64,000 nt of DNA from positions 2,081,501 through 2,145,500 of the forward strand of contig OU452232.1 in NCBI GenBank assembly GCA_911728455.2, given 5' to 3'. The DNA comes from Marthasterias glacialis (Eukaryota > Echinodermata > Asteroidea > Forcipulatida > Asteriidae). The stretch's first letter is position 1, and each line of letters begins with the position of its first letter. Under the pieces are notes generated by a model. That model was not told the DNA's origin. It worked only from the letters and a program-made list of their open reading frames with translations, and searched no databases. A program made the translations under genes and the position numbers. Below, piece after piece: positions 34,501-43,289 of the stretch.

Positions 34501-37500
34501 CTAGATCAAAAAGGGATAGAACAAAAAGGCACGCTGAATAGTACCAAAAGTGCACGCTCAATGACGTAGTGGTGCATTAGTGTGAATAACAAATGCCGCG
34601 TGACCTACAATCCTCCAATCAAATGACAAGATGGGGAACTCTGGCTGAAATGTGAAATATCCCACTGGATGCAATTCTAGCAAGCAACTCTTTTGATACA
34701 ACAATAGATCAGTGCAGATCAGTGCAGACAATGACCATTGCTATCCATGGGAAACAAAACATTCATTTGCTGAAATGCCACCCATGCGTATTTCATGTTC
34801 CAACAATAGATACAGCTCCAGTTCCCCATCTTGTGCCTCCGGCGCTCTATAAATACCCCAGTCAGTTTGGGACAATTTCGGCATTCCTATTGGTTGTAAG
34901 GTGATAAAGGGATGATTAAGACATAGCTGGAGCTGTGAAGGTGCGTTCTGTGCTCATTCTAGCCACACGCGTGTTAGCGCACTAGCTTACGTGGGTGCTA
35001 ATTTACCCATAACGCAATTAATTCATAGCAATACTCAATGTAAAGTCTATTAATACGCAACCGTTGAGGGTCGACCCCTCGTGAAATGGAGCCCGAGGAC
35101 GTGGCAAAAATTTTAAATAAATTAAAACAAAAACAAAAGTTTCACAGATTTTTCTACATTATAACACTTTTTAACAAAAAAGCCTTCGGCTCGGTCCTTC
35201 ATCACACGGCCAAGGCCACGACCCTGCCGATTTTAAACCGTTTCAGACCTCGGTCACCACTATTTTATTCCCTAATTCATACTTACTTATAATCTTCATT
35301 AGCTGCAGTGAACGTAAACGCTTCCATTGGATTCCATGCTATGGTGTTACTTCGCATATTCAGAAGTAACTTCCGTAAGGGTGTTGATCCTCTCATGTCA
35401 TAGAGTATGATATTACGGTCAGCAGTGCAGCTTGCTAACATGTACGTCTAAAAAAGGAAACAAGTCACACCGTGATAGTCAAAGGCCAATAGGCCGTATT
35501 TTTGACACCGAGAGGGCGCAATACTAATTCCATTTTGAAAGTACAAAAATAGTTAAAAATGTTAAAAATACAAATTTTCCAAGCAAATTTCTTACACTGA
35601 TTACACTGTAAAACTGTCAATAAAAAAAACCTCAAAATTTGTATATTAACTGCTTTGTGAGAAGTCTAATTGCATCTGGTTTACCACACTATTTCTATGG
35701 TTCTACCCCCAATCTACTCCAAAAGGGCGCCCTCTTTCAGTCAAAAATAAAGCCTATTTCACAGAGTCATAAAGGACATAAATGCAGGATTCTTCAATAA
35801 CAACCCCTGTAGGTTGTGGGTTCGAACCCCACCTGAGTTGCCTGTGTTTTTGTTTGGAAGCACTATAGTGCTTGTGGAACGTTGGTGTAAGGAAAAACTA
35901 AATCATATCCCAGTCTTGCCCAGTAGCCATGTGTATGTTGTAATCTTGAAAATCAATCTTTTTCCCCGATGCAAATTTAACATCTATTAAATCGTTGCTG
36001 GACCCACTGCTAAACTATAGGATTTGAACTGCTTCTGGCTGCCGGGTGACTTTGGTGGTCTAGTTGGTAAGACATTTGCTCTAGAATGGCAAAGGTCAGT
36101 TTTTTTTATGCAAAGATGTCAAAGAGCGTTTCAATACTGCCATTAGTGAATTGTATTGTGATATCACACTTTGCTTTTAATATAAAGTAGCAACTAAGAC
36201 TGATACACAGTTAATATCAATCTTAGCCCTTCGTGAAATCAGCCGCAGGCTTACCAATCTTATCAGAGTCCAAACATTTGGGTGTTGAGTTTACCATAGA
36301 GTGGAGTATTTGGAGGATATGGGAGTGGCTCTAGCTAAAGAAACTAGAGGGTTAGGGGTAAACAACAATTGGGAAGTGGTTGTAAGAAACTGATATATTG
36401 CTACGGAATTGATGAGATCTCTCACCTCAATAGGATTGAATTTAACACTATGAATACTATCTGACCCCCATGTAAATGACCGTAGAGGTTCACTCCTCTG
36501 CTCATCCCAGATGTCTACTTGTTGACCGCTGGTAGCAAACTTGGCATCATGCCAATGGTGATCAATAGAGAGGAACACCGTCTGTTGTGGACAAAAACAA
36601 AAATATTTGAGACTGATCTTTTTCAGTCAGTGTTTGTCTTCTATGCAAATCACAAAATAAAGATTACATGAAGAGTGTTTTTTTCAAATTTGAAATTTTG
36701 TTGATAATGTTGATTGTTGAAAACACCGACAACTACCGGTGCATCTATAGACCAAGTAACCTGTGACATCACATGTTTACAAAATAGCCACAGAGCCTGG
36801 ACTTCCTGCAGCCATGAATTAGCAAAAGATCTTACCTTTCCAATGATTGTATTGACAGGTATTTCTTGTTGGCCAGGAGATGGTGACTCCATGCTCCATT
36901 GCTTCACTGTCTGGTCATCCCCTACCTATAAAATGGAAGATCCGGTGGGAGAATGGGTGTTAGTAGCCTGAAAGTATGTCACCTACCTCAATAATGGAAT
37001 AGCCCAAAAGGTCTGCATAGAATTGGGAAATAATATGAAATACTAGTTACGCAGTTTCGTTAACAGAAAAAATCCCCATCCGACCGCCACTTTGTCATTC
37101 ATTATGACCAAAAATAGTTTATAACTTTCCCAGATTTGATTATGTTTACAGTCATAATGATTCTGGTTTGGCATCTTTTCCTTGGAAACTTATGCTACTT
37201 ACCGTGAAGATACTTGTAGCTTCTTTGTTCGTACAGACGCCTCTAACAAATCCACTATGAGCAGCAATTGACCTTTGACAATTCCTAGTAGCAAGATTCC
37301 AAATCTTGACCTGTGATTGGTGGGGAAAATATATTTAGAGCTTTGAATAGCTAATGACCGCTTCAGGGGAATAATTCCAAATACAATACCATCTCAGCCC
37401 AAAGAGGTACCCATGTATACACCCAGATGAAGAGTAGCACATTATGGTTAAGTTTTCATGGCCCCTTGGGATGATATTCATACCCATTTGTTTAAGTTTT

Positions 37501-40500
37501 ACTCCAGTGTACTTTGCCGATCAGCCAAGCTCTTCATCAAATTTAGAGTCTGACTTGGGATGGGGTCCCTGCAGAAACATGAATTATCCCTTGAGGCAAT
37601 CTCAAAACCACGACTTTGGCTACGGCTGGCTTAGGCTCCATCAGTGTTTTAAAAGTGTGTGCTTTTGTTATAGGGCTTCAAGCATATGGATCGAGTCGTT
37701 AGCCAGAGCCCAAGCCAGAGTCACGATTTCAAAAAGTGCCTACAATCGTCTTTAAGATCCTTGTGTAAGTCTATCGCTCCCTAAATGGCACTTTACCATC
37801 ATATCTTTCAGAAGGACTTCAACCATATCGTTCCTACCGCGAGTCTATGAGATTGAATAATAAACATCTTTTAAGTAAAACCCGGACCAAAACATCATGG
37901 GGGGGGGAGATCGTTTACTTCTGCTGCTCCTTCATTGTGGAATCATTTACGGGATCATATTAAACTTTCTCCATCCTGGCTTCATTCAAAACTTCCCTCA
38001 AGACTCACTTAATGAGGACTGCTTAATACCATCTTCCCCTCTATTGATGTGTCCCTGCGCCATGAGCATCGTTTAGATGGATACCAGCGCGTCACAAATG
38101 TTCATATTATTACTATTATTATCATAATTTGACAAACCTGCCCATCACATCCACCAGACAGTAGTGTCGGCAAACTAGACGGATGTTTAAACATACAATG
38201 AACACCATCAGTGTGACCTTCCAAAGCTCCAAGGAATGGTTTGGCAAAGACTCGTTCTAACTTGGTGGCATTCAAGGCTCGGACATACTCCCTCGGGGCC
38301 TCAAAGGGGTGCAAGGATGGATCGTAGTTTCTTGGAACTAAAACAAAAAGGAATAACTTTTTAAATGGTATTTATTGACAATAAAACCTTTAGTCAAGAA
38401 AAAGATAAATCCTTACATCCCTTTTTTACATACATGTGTACCAGTTGTTTTTAGTAATTGTTCAAATAAAAGTTGTGTGTCTGTCTACAAATAAGTTTTG
38501 CCAACAATTCAATTCAAATACACATTTATTTCCATACTTCTATGAGTATAACTGCAGAGTTCACAGGAAAATAATGAGTGAACCAAAATCAAATGAACCT
38601 CAAAACAGCAAAATACCAAAAAGAAAATAAAGTATGGGTCTGTTTAGATAAGCATGAATATTTAGTTCTTCTGGTGATGTAGCTGCGATAATCACAGCTC
38701 TTGATTTGGTCAAATTCCATAGACCTATTAGCTGCATTGGACCATGCAGAATTTTTCAGAATACGACCATCCAGAGGATTGAGGGTTACGGTTATCAAAT
38801 TCAAAGCTACTGTAGTACTGGTCAGGATCCTTCGGTAGTTTGGAGGAAGGTTTCAATGGTGTAGGGCCATCTCGACTCAAAACCGACTCGACGCACGCAA
38901 TCTCGACTCAAAACCATCTCGACTCCAAACCGTCTCGACTTCAAACCGTCACCAACTCGACTCAAAACCATCTCAACACAAAAACCATCTCGACTCAAAG
39001 CTGCACGCATTCTTTAAAAAAGAAGACGATGAATTTGACCAGAGAATTAAAGATAAGACAAGTCCGAAAAGAAAACAACAAATAGTCATTTTCAGCTCAG
39101 TACTTGGTGTTAGTTTGTTAGTTTTGTTAGACCAGGAGATTGGACATAAAGTTAATATTGATTACAAATGTTTCAATTTTTAATAATATTTTAATACCAC
39201 AAAACATGTTTACAGTTTAATGATTTTTAAGTCAACTAAATTGGACAGTGCCATAATTATATCAATCATCATGAAGTGTGTTGGTATTGGTAATGCGTCG
39301 AGTTGGTATTGCTGATGAGTCGAGTCGGTTTTGCGTCGAGATGGTTTTGAGTCAAGATGGATTTGAGTCGAGATGACTGCACACCGTTTCAATCAGCACA
39401 GCTAATGAATCTGTTCTGATTTTTTAAAGGATTTTTAAAGACTCACTTGTTTGAATCTACATTTTCATAAGTTTACTTTGTGTAGTTTTGTTTTATGTTC
39501 TGTGTTTATTGCGCATAGAGGCTCAAGCATTATGCGCAATATAAATGTCTCATACTATTATTAATTAATATTATTATTAATGTATGACGAGTTGTTTCAA
39601 TAATCATTCATCATAACCATACAGCCTACTCCTAGAACTATGAGGTTCGTTCCGCTATCGTCTCCACGAACCTCATAGAGTGACATGTACAAAATCCTAT
39701 TCGAAACTTTCTGCCCTTCACGTTTACATGGCTACAGTTCTTTTTTGAAATCAGATCTCGCCAAAACTAGGCTCTATGTGTTCTTTCAACTCTCATCGAG
39801 CATTGCACTGGTCCAGAAAATCCACTCCGCAAACTAAAAGTTGTTAAAAAGTGATAAATTCTCACCGTAATTCTGACCCCATTCAAACAGTATTGCAACA
39901 AATATGGCGACCGGAGTTGCAAAATTAACTGGTATGCTGGTATGCGGTGCGCTGGTCCTATGGGCTGGTGCCGCGCACCAGTTAATTTTGCAACTCCGGT
40001 CGCCATATTTGTTGCAATACTGTTTGAATGGGATCTGAGTTACAGTGAGAATTTATCTTTTTTTAACAACTTTTAGTTTGCGGAGTGGATTTTCTGGACC
40101 AGTGCAACGCTCGATGAGAGTTGAAAGAACACATAGAGCCTAGTTTTGGCGAGATCTGATTTCAAAAAAGAACTGTAGCCATGTAAACGTGAAGGGCAGA
40201 AAGTTTCGAATAGGATTTTGTACATGTCACTCTATGACTATGAGGTTCGTGGAGACGATAGCGGAACGAACCTCATAGTTCTAGGAGTACATACAGCCCA
40301 TCTGTTGAAATGAGGCATTCATAATCTTATTATAATTACAATCATCACAACTACAGAAATTTTAAATGATTGCTACTTGATAGATACTCCTAGAACTATG
40401 AATGAGGTTCCTTCCGCTATCGTCTCCACAAACATGCGGAACGAACCTCATAGTTCTAGGAGTACTTGATAGATAGTTGTGATGCTGATCGTAACCCTCC

Positions 40501-40749
40501 ATCCTCCTAACAGTCGGGAGGATGGAGGGTTACAGTCATCGCAACTACTTACTTAGATACCCCAATTTTGCAATTTTTGCCAAATATTTAGAAAAAGTTA
40601 ACTTATATAATTTTATATTTAGCAAACAAAGTTTTAATTAATGTTTACTCAGTTTGGAAGCCCACAGTTTGATAATTACCTCTGTGTATATCATTCTTAG
40701 TCTCACGGACGTAATCATCAGGATTACGACTCAGCATCTTCACTTTCAT
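31594..40749 (-). CDS. DCAF13: DCAF13 / SOF1 WD-repeat protein, complete, 10 coding exons
   Basis: Minus-strand exons: 40749-40680, 38337-38138, 37310-37203, 36925-36836, 36581-36426, 35447-35287, 34138-33974, 33459-33324, 32791-32628, 31681-31594. All borders are GT/AG and phases join to 445 residues, the length of human DCAF13. The start MKVKMLSRNPDDYVRETK and the segment LHPFEAPREYVRALNATKLERVFAKPF are diagnostic for the SOF1 family. WD repeats span about residues 65-345, with GHTDGV, VKIWNL, VDIWDEQR, MDVDYSPTGKEFVSGSFD and IRIWK. The basic C-terminal tail (HHPQLKRIKRHRHVPRPIY ... RRRHSKKGA) is the conserved Sof1 domain. The yeast orthologue works in the U3 snoRNP/SSU processome for 18S rRNA; the human protein is also described as a CUL4-DDB1 substrate receptor. 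An acceptor at 40780 indicates an upstream non-coding 5' exon. Confidence 0.97.
32085..32560 (+). repeat. composite of SINE family C and MITE, copy 2
   Basis: GCGGCCTAGTGCATCGGACT is the SINE head. A complete CCCAATTTCATAGAGCTGC element follows (about 32117-32310, ending GCAGCTCTATGACATTGGG), then the SINE resumes with GAGTGTGGGTTCGATTCCCGG and CTTGAGCAAGGC. Compare the uninterrupted SINE at 32925. It lies just downstream of DCAF13 exon 9, in the last intron. Confidence 0.75.
32925..33245 (+). repeat. tRNA-Ser-like SINE, family C, uninterrupted
   Basis: The head GTCGTGGCCGAGGGGCTTAG resembles the 5' part of tRNA-Ser and is followed by ATCGGACTCAATTCTGG and a box-B-like GTGGGTTGTGAATCCCGG. 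The body holds CACTTGAGCAAGACACTTAAC, and the 3' part CTCGAGTGGCCTTTGGGCC, which is also found at 51510-51540. It lies between DCAF13 exons 9 and 8. Confidence 0.75.
34187..34339. mobile_element. foldback element, AATGAATGTTT type
   Basis: Imperfect inverted arms: AATGAATGTTTATGAGTGCA opposite GCAAAACATTCATT, then GAGAATATTTTCATGAGG and AAAGATGGAATGTTCCATTC against GAATGGAACAGTCCATCTTT. A partial relative occurs at about 15080-15140 in CCT1 intron 5. It lies 49 bp beyond the acceptor edge of DCAF13 exon 7, inside the intron between exons 6 and 7. Confidence 0.7.
34845..35280. repeat. 450-bp dispersed element, inverted copy
   Basis: ATACCCCAGTCAGTTTGGGA, GACATAGCTGGAGCTGTGA, CACACGCGTGTTAGCGCACT and TTTCAGACCTCGGTCACCAC are the inverse of landmarks at 29330-29780. 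It abuts DCAF13 exon 6 (donor at 35286). Confidence 0.7.
35790..35970 (+). repeat. tRNA-derived SINE, family B fragment
   Basis: GGTTGTGGGTTCGAACCCCACC is a box-B-like block. It is followed by TTGGAAGCACTATAGTGCTTG and AATCTTTTTCCCCGATGCAAA, shared with the copies at 21297 and 24365. Intronic in DCAF13. Confidence 0.6.
37860..38110 (+). pseudogene. LINE (CR1/L2-like) 3' end remnant
   Basis: From about 37910 the plus strand reads SFTSAAPSLWNHLRDHIKLSPS followed by a stop after LPSRLT. This is the usual C-terminus of CR1/L2-type reverse transcriptase ORFs (AAPxLWNxLP...). A 3' UTR with ATTATTACTATTATTATC-like repeats follows, typical of these LINE tails. It lies in DCAF13 intron 2 and is truncated at the 5' end. 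Confidence 0.7.
38680..38809. mobile_element. degenerate relative of the TAGTTGCGATAATCG palindrome family
   Basis: Left end TAGCTGCGATAATC and right end (inverse) TAGCTTTGAATTTGATAACCG, with GAGGGTTACGGTTATC inside, resemble the termini of the 5212-10565 element. I see no matching target duplication. It is in DCAF13 intron 1. Confidence 0.45.
38865..39385. mobile_element. TIR element built from TCTCGACTCAAAACC subterminal repeats
   Basis: The left 135 bp holds about seven copies of a 13-16-bp motif such as CATCTCGACTCAAAACC. The right 95 bp holds the same motif inverted (GGTTTTGAGTCAAGATGG, GAGTCGAGATG). The AT-rich middle has no coding capacity. Terminal arrays of short repeats are typical of transposase-binding sites. 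Exact ends and TSD are unresolved. Confidence 0.6.
39627..40289. mobile_element. 663-bp palindromic element with 9-bp TSD
   Basis: Starts TACTCCTAGAACTATGAGG and ends with its exact inverse. It is flanked by CATACAGCC on both sides (39618-39626, 40290-40298). The two arms, each about 310 bp, are nearly perfect inverse copies and meet around 39958. The left tip contains its own small hairpin (GAGGTTCGTTCC...GAACCTC). No transposase is encoded. It sits in DCAF13 intron 1. Confidence 0.92.
40385..40464. mobile_element. 80-bp deletion derivative of the 663-bp palindrome
   Basis: The termini TACTCCTAGAACTATGA and TCATAGTTCTAGGAGTA match the 663-bp element 100 bp upstream. It is flanked by its own 9-bp duplication CTTGATAGA (40376-40384, 40465-40473), so it inserted independently. 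Confidence 0.9.
40474..40547. mobile_element. 74-bp derivative of the TAGTTGCG palindrome
   Basis: Starts TAGTTGTGATGCTGATCGTA and ends TACAGTCATCGCAACTA, with GTAACCCTCCATCCTCC and its inverse as arms: the same termini as the 5212-10565 element reduced to a hairpin. It begins at the base after the TSD of the preceding mini-element. Its right flank CTTACTTAG does not match its left flank. Confidence 0.8.
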
Positions 40750-41788
40750 CTTGAGGTTTGTTTCGTCTTTCGTTTTGAACTAAAATAAAAAAGGCAGGCT
40801 CAGTTGCAGCAGCTAACTTTTCACAACAGAACAAATATGTTCGTTACCGAATCAACTTGCCATTATTCATCAAGACAATCGCAATGATCAGCACATATCG
40901 TCCTTTAGGTAGTTTGATTGGTAACTTTGATCACGATAAATGTCATTATTCGAAGCTTAAAATAAGCTTTCTAAAGTAGGTAACCGATCTAGGTATTTAA
41001 AAATGTACCCAAGTGAATAAAAATACACTTCGGAAAAACATCAACACATGTTATTTCACGCGTATTATGCCACACGCTTTCATTACACACACATCGACCG
41101 ATGAGCCAGCCGAGAGCGCATAGGTCACCGACTTCCATGGGCTGTTTCATTCAAACTAACGGGGGACTTGAACCACAAACTAAATACATTAGGGGAAGTA
41201 TTAAAATTACGAAGTTGACCTTATTGTTTCATTAATTTTTAAAGGTAAAACCACAGATCAATTTTTAAAAATATATATAAAATTTGCTATGTTAAATTAA
41301 ATATTTAAAAATGTGTTTGACTAGATTCAGTTTAAACCACTACTGCTAAAAATGGAGATGTCCACTAAACTCCCACAATTCCTTAATTTTCAAGATGGCT
41401 GCGCCCATGGGGGTTTGGTTGGAACCGGGTGTGTGAACTGTGACTAGTTTAAGTTAGTGAAGTGAGTGTGAACAACGCTTTATCGTTTATGGAATGTCTT
41501 GCACATTTTTAAAATTTAATTACTGTTTATCACGGTATCACTGTCGATACATAGACTCCAGAGCAAGGACAGAGCAAGACACAGGCCACAGCCGTTTTCC
41601 TATTCCTAAATCAGTAAACTTTACGGCCGTTTTGACCTCAATGAGGGCGCTGTTGTACAACATGCACATGTACTTCTGCTTTTTTTCTCTCCAATAATTG
41701 GTTTAATGAAGACCTTTTAGTTTACTAATACTTAGGCGTATAAATAATCCTTTTCCTATACACATGACAGTGAGCAGTGAATAACAGT

Positions 41789-42520
41789 TAGCCCCATACA
41801 TTGTGCCAATATGCTGGACTCCCTACGCTTCTTGGCCCAACGAACCCTGTCCTCTTAAACCAGACATCAACTTTCGAATCGAGACTTAATTTGTTTGGCA
41901 AATTTATCCCTCAATAATTGGTCGATCATTCAGACATGTCAGACTCAGACAGAGTCTGGAGAAGATTTGCGCACGTCTGCCTGTGCGATAAGTCCTCGGC
42001 GTTTGCTGGAATTTTCTGTCAAATCTTCATGGTGGAAGCCCATGTCAACGACAGGAACCATGATGGTTGCTGTTCAGCGCAAGGGTCGTATTCCTGCACT
42101 AGTCTTTATTCCAGCAGTCTTCTTGCGTCGTTTACATTGTCTGTTTGCATTCGGTGACGGGCGACGAATGAATACACACACATAGCGACACGAAAAAGAC
42201 TAGTGCAGGAATACGACCCGCGCGCTGAACAGCAACCATCATGGCTCCTGTCATTGACATGGGCTTCCAGCATGAAGATTTGACAGAAAATTCCAGCAAA
42301 CGCCGAGGACTTATCGCACAGGCAGACGTGAGCAAATCTTCTCCAGACTCTGTCTCTGAGTCTGACATGTCTGAAAGTAATGACCGACCAATTATTGAGG
42401 GATAAATTTGCCAAACAAAGTAAGTCTCGATTCGAAAGTTGATGTCTGGTTTCAGAGGACATGGTTCGTTGGGCCAAGAAGCGTAGGGAGTCCAGCGTAT
42501 TGGCACAATGTATGGGGCTA
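41789..42520. mobile_element. 732-bp palindromic element with 9-bp TSD between two promoters
   Basis: Begins TAGCCCCATACATTGTGCCA and ends with the inverse. The flanks are AATAACAGT (41780-41788) and AGTAACAGT (42521-42529), a 9-bp duplication with one mismatch. Arms of about 320 bp differ by scattered substitutions and small indels, so it is older than the 663-bp element. The spacer (about 42110-42200) is not symmetric. Each arm has an ATG-led frame. Confidence 0.87.
42241..42405 (+). other. 54-codon open frame in the right arm of the palindrome
   Basis: The frame opens MAPVIDMGFQHEDL in a good initiation context (CCATCATGG), is hydrophilic and serine-rich, and ends PIIEG. The left arm carries the inverse copy from 42061 (MVPVVDMGFHHEDL), where a 2-bp difference causes an early stop at codon 39. 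I do not recognise a family. It could be element-specific leader sequence or a captured host exon; neither is shown. Confidence 0.35.
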
Positions 42521-43289
42521 AGTAACAGTAAGAAGTTAGAATAGAAGATTTCCTTTAAAATGATTCTGAAATTTGACATGTTAAAATAATGAATGCCACT
42601 TGTCCGTCCGTGAAAACGTTGACTTGGACTGGAGTTTGCAAGAAGCCATAATATACTTTTGATTAAACATTTTTGGGGGTTAGAAAATGCACCAGGGCGC
42701 TCTATGTTGTGAGATGTTAATTTCTTAATGGAAAATGTGATTGAAATTTTCAATTTCGGCTGCTTTTTATTGACCAGAATGATTAAAAACTCATAATTCT
42801 TTTAAACCTTGTTTTTTAATTTATTTCTATGATTTTTCTTGACAAATAACACAAAGACATTCAACAAACAAAAATTTCATTGATTTTTTTAGCGTTTTAG
42901 TCGTAATCTACCCAGTGGCTTTGTGCACTCAACAATCACAATTTTGGCTAAATGAAAAAGCATGGGTTCAGAGTAGACCCAGTAACTGGGACGCTGTACT
43001 CCTTTTTTGAAATTGTTGACATTATTGGTCATACTACATGCAGACTTTGCTTACCTTTAAAAAGACTTAGATTTTACTTAATTTATTTTTAAGTTGTAAC
43101 AAATAGTAATACCGTAATTAATAATAATAGATCATGGAAACATTTGGCAGTGCAAGTACATATAGGTCAGTCCTTGTGCTCCATAAAATATCCAGTTTGT
43201 TGAGGCTCGTTTACTTGTTTAATTTAAACACAAATTAAAAGACACTGTTTATTTCTGACACTGACAGGTACACAATCCTGATTGACACC

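Larger units (their letters stand above)
40750..43289. promoter_or_regulatory. intergenic promoter region between divergent DCAF13 and KICS2
   Basis: Only 2.5 kb separate the start codons. 40750-40779 is the spliced DCAF13 5' leader. The TAG acceptor-like CTGACACTGACAG at 43258-43270 suggests KICS2 also has an upstream non-coding exon. The middle holds the palindromic element 41789-42520. CAGTAAACTTTACGGCCG (41610-41627) recurs at about 47160 in KICS2. I see no unambiguous core promoter motif. Confidence 0.45.

Noticed and set aside
42132-42753. 215- and 124-codon minus-strand frames near 42.1-42.7 kb
   Set aside because: They run through the palindromic element into flanking DNA and partly mirror the plus-strand frame at 42241; no known domain.
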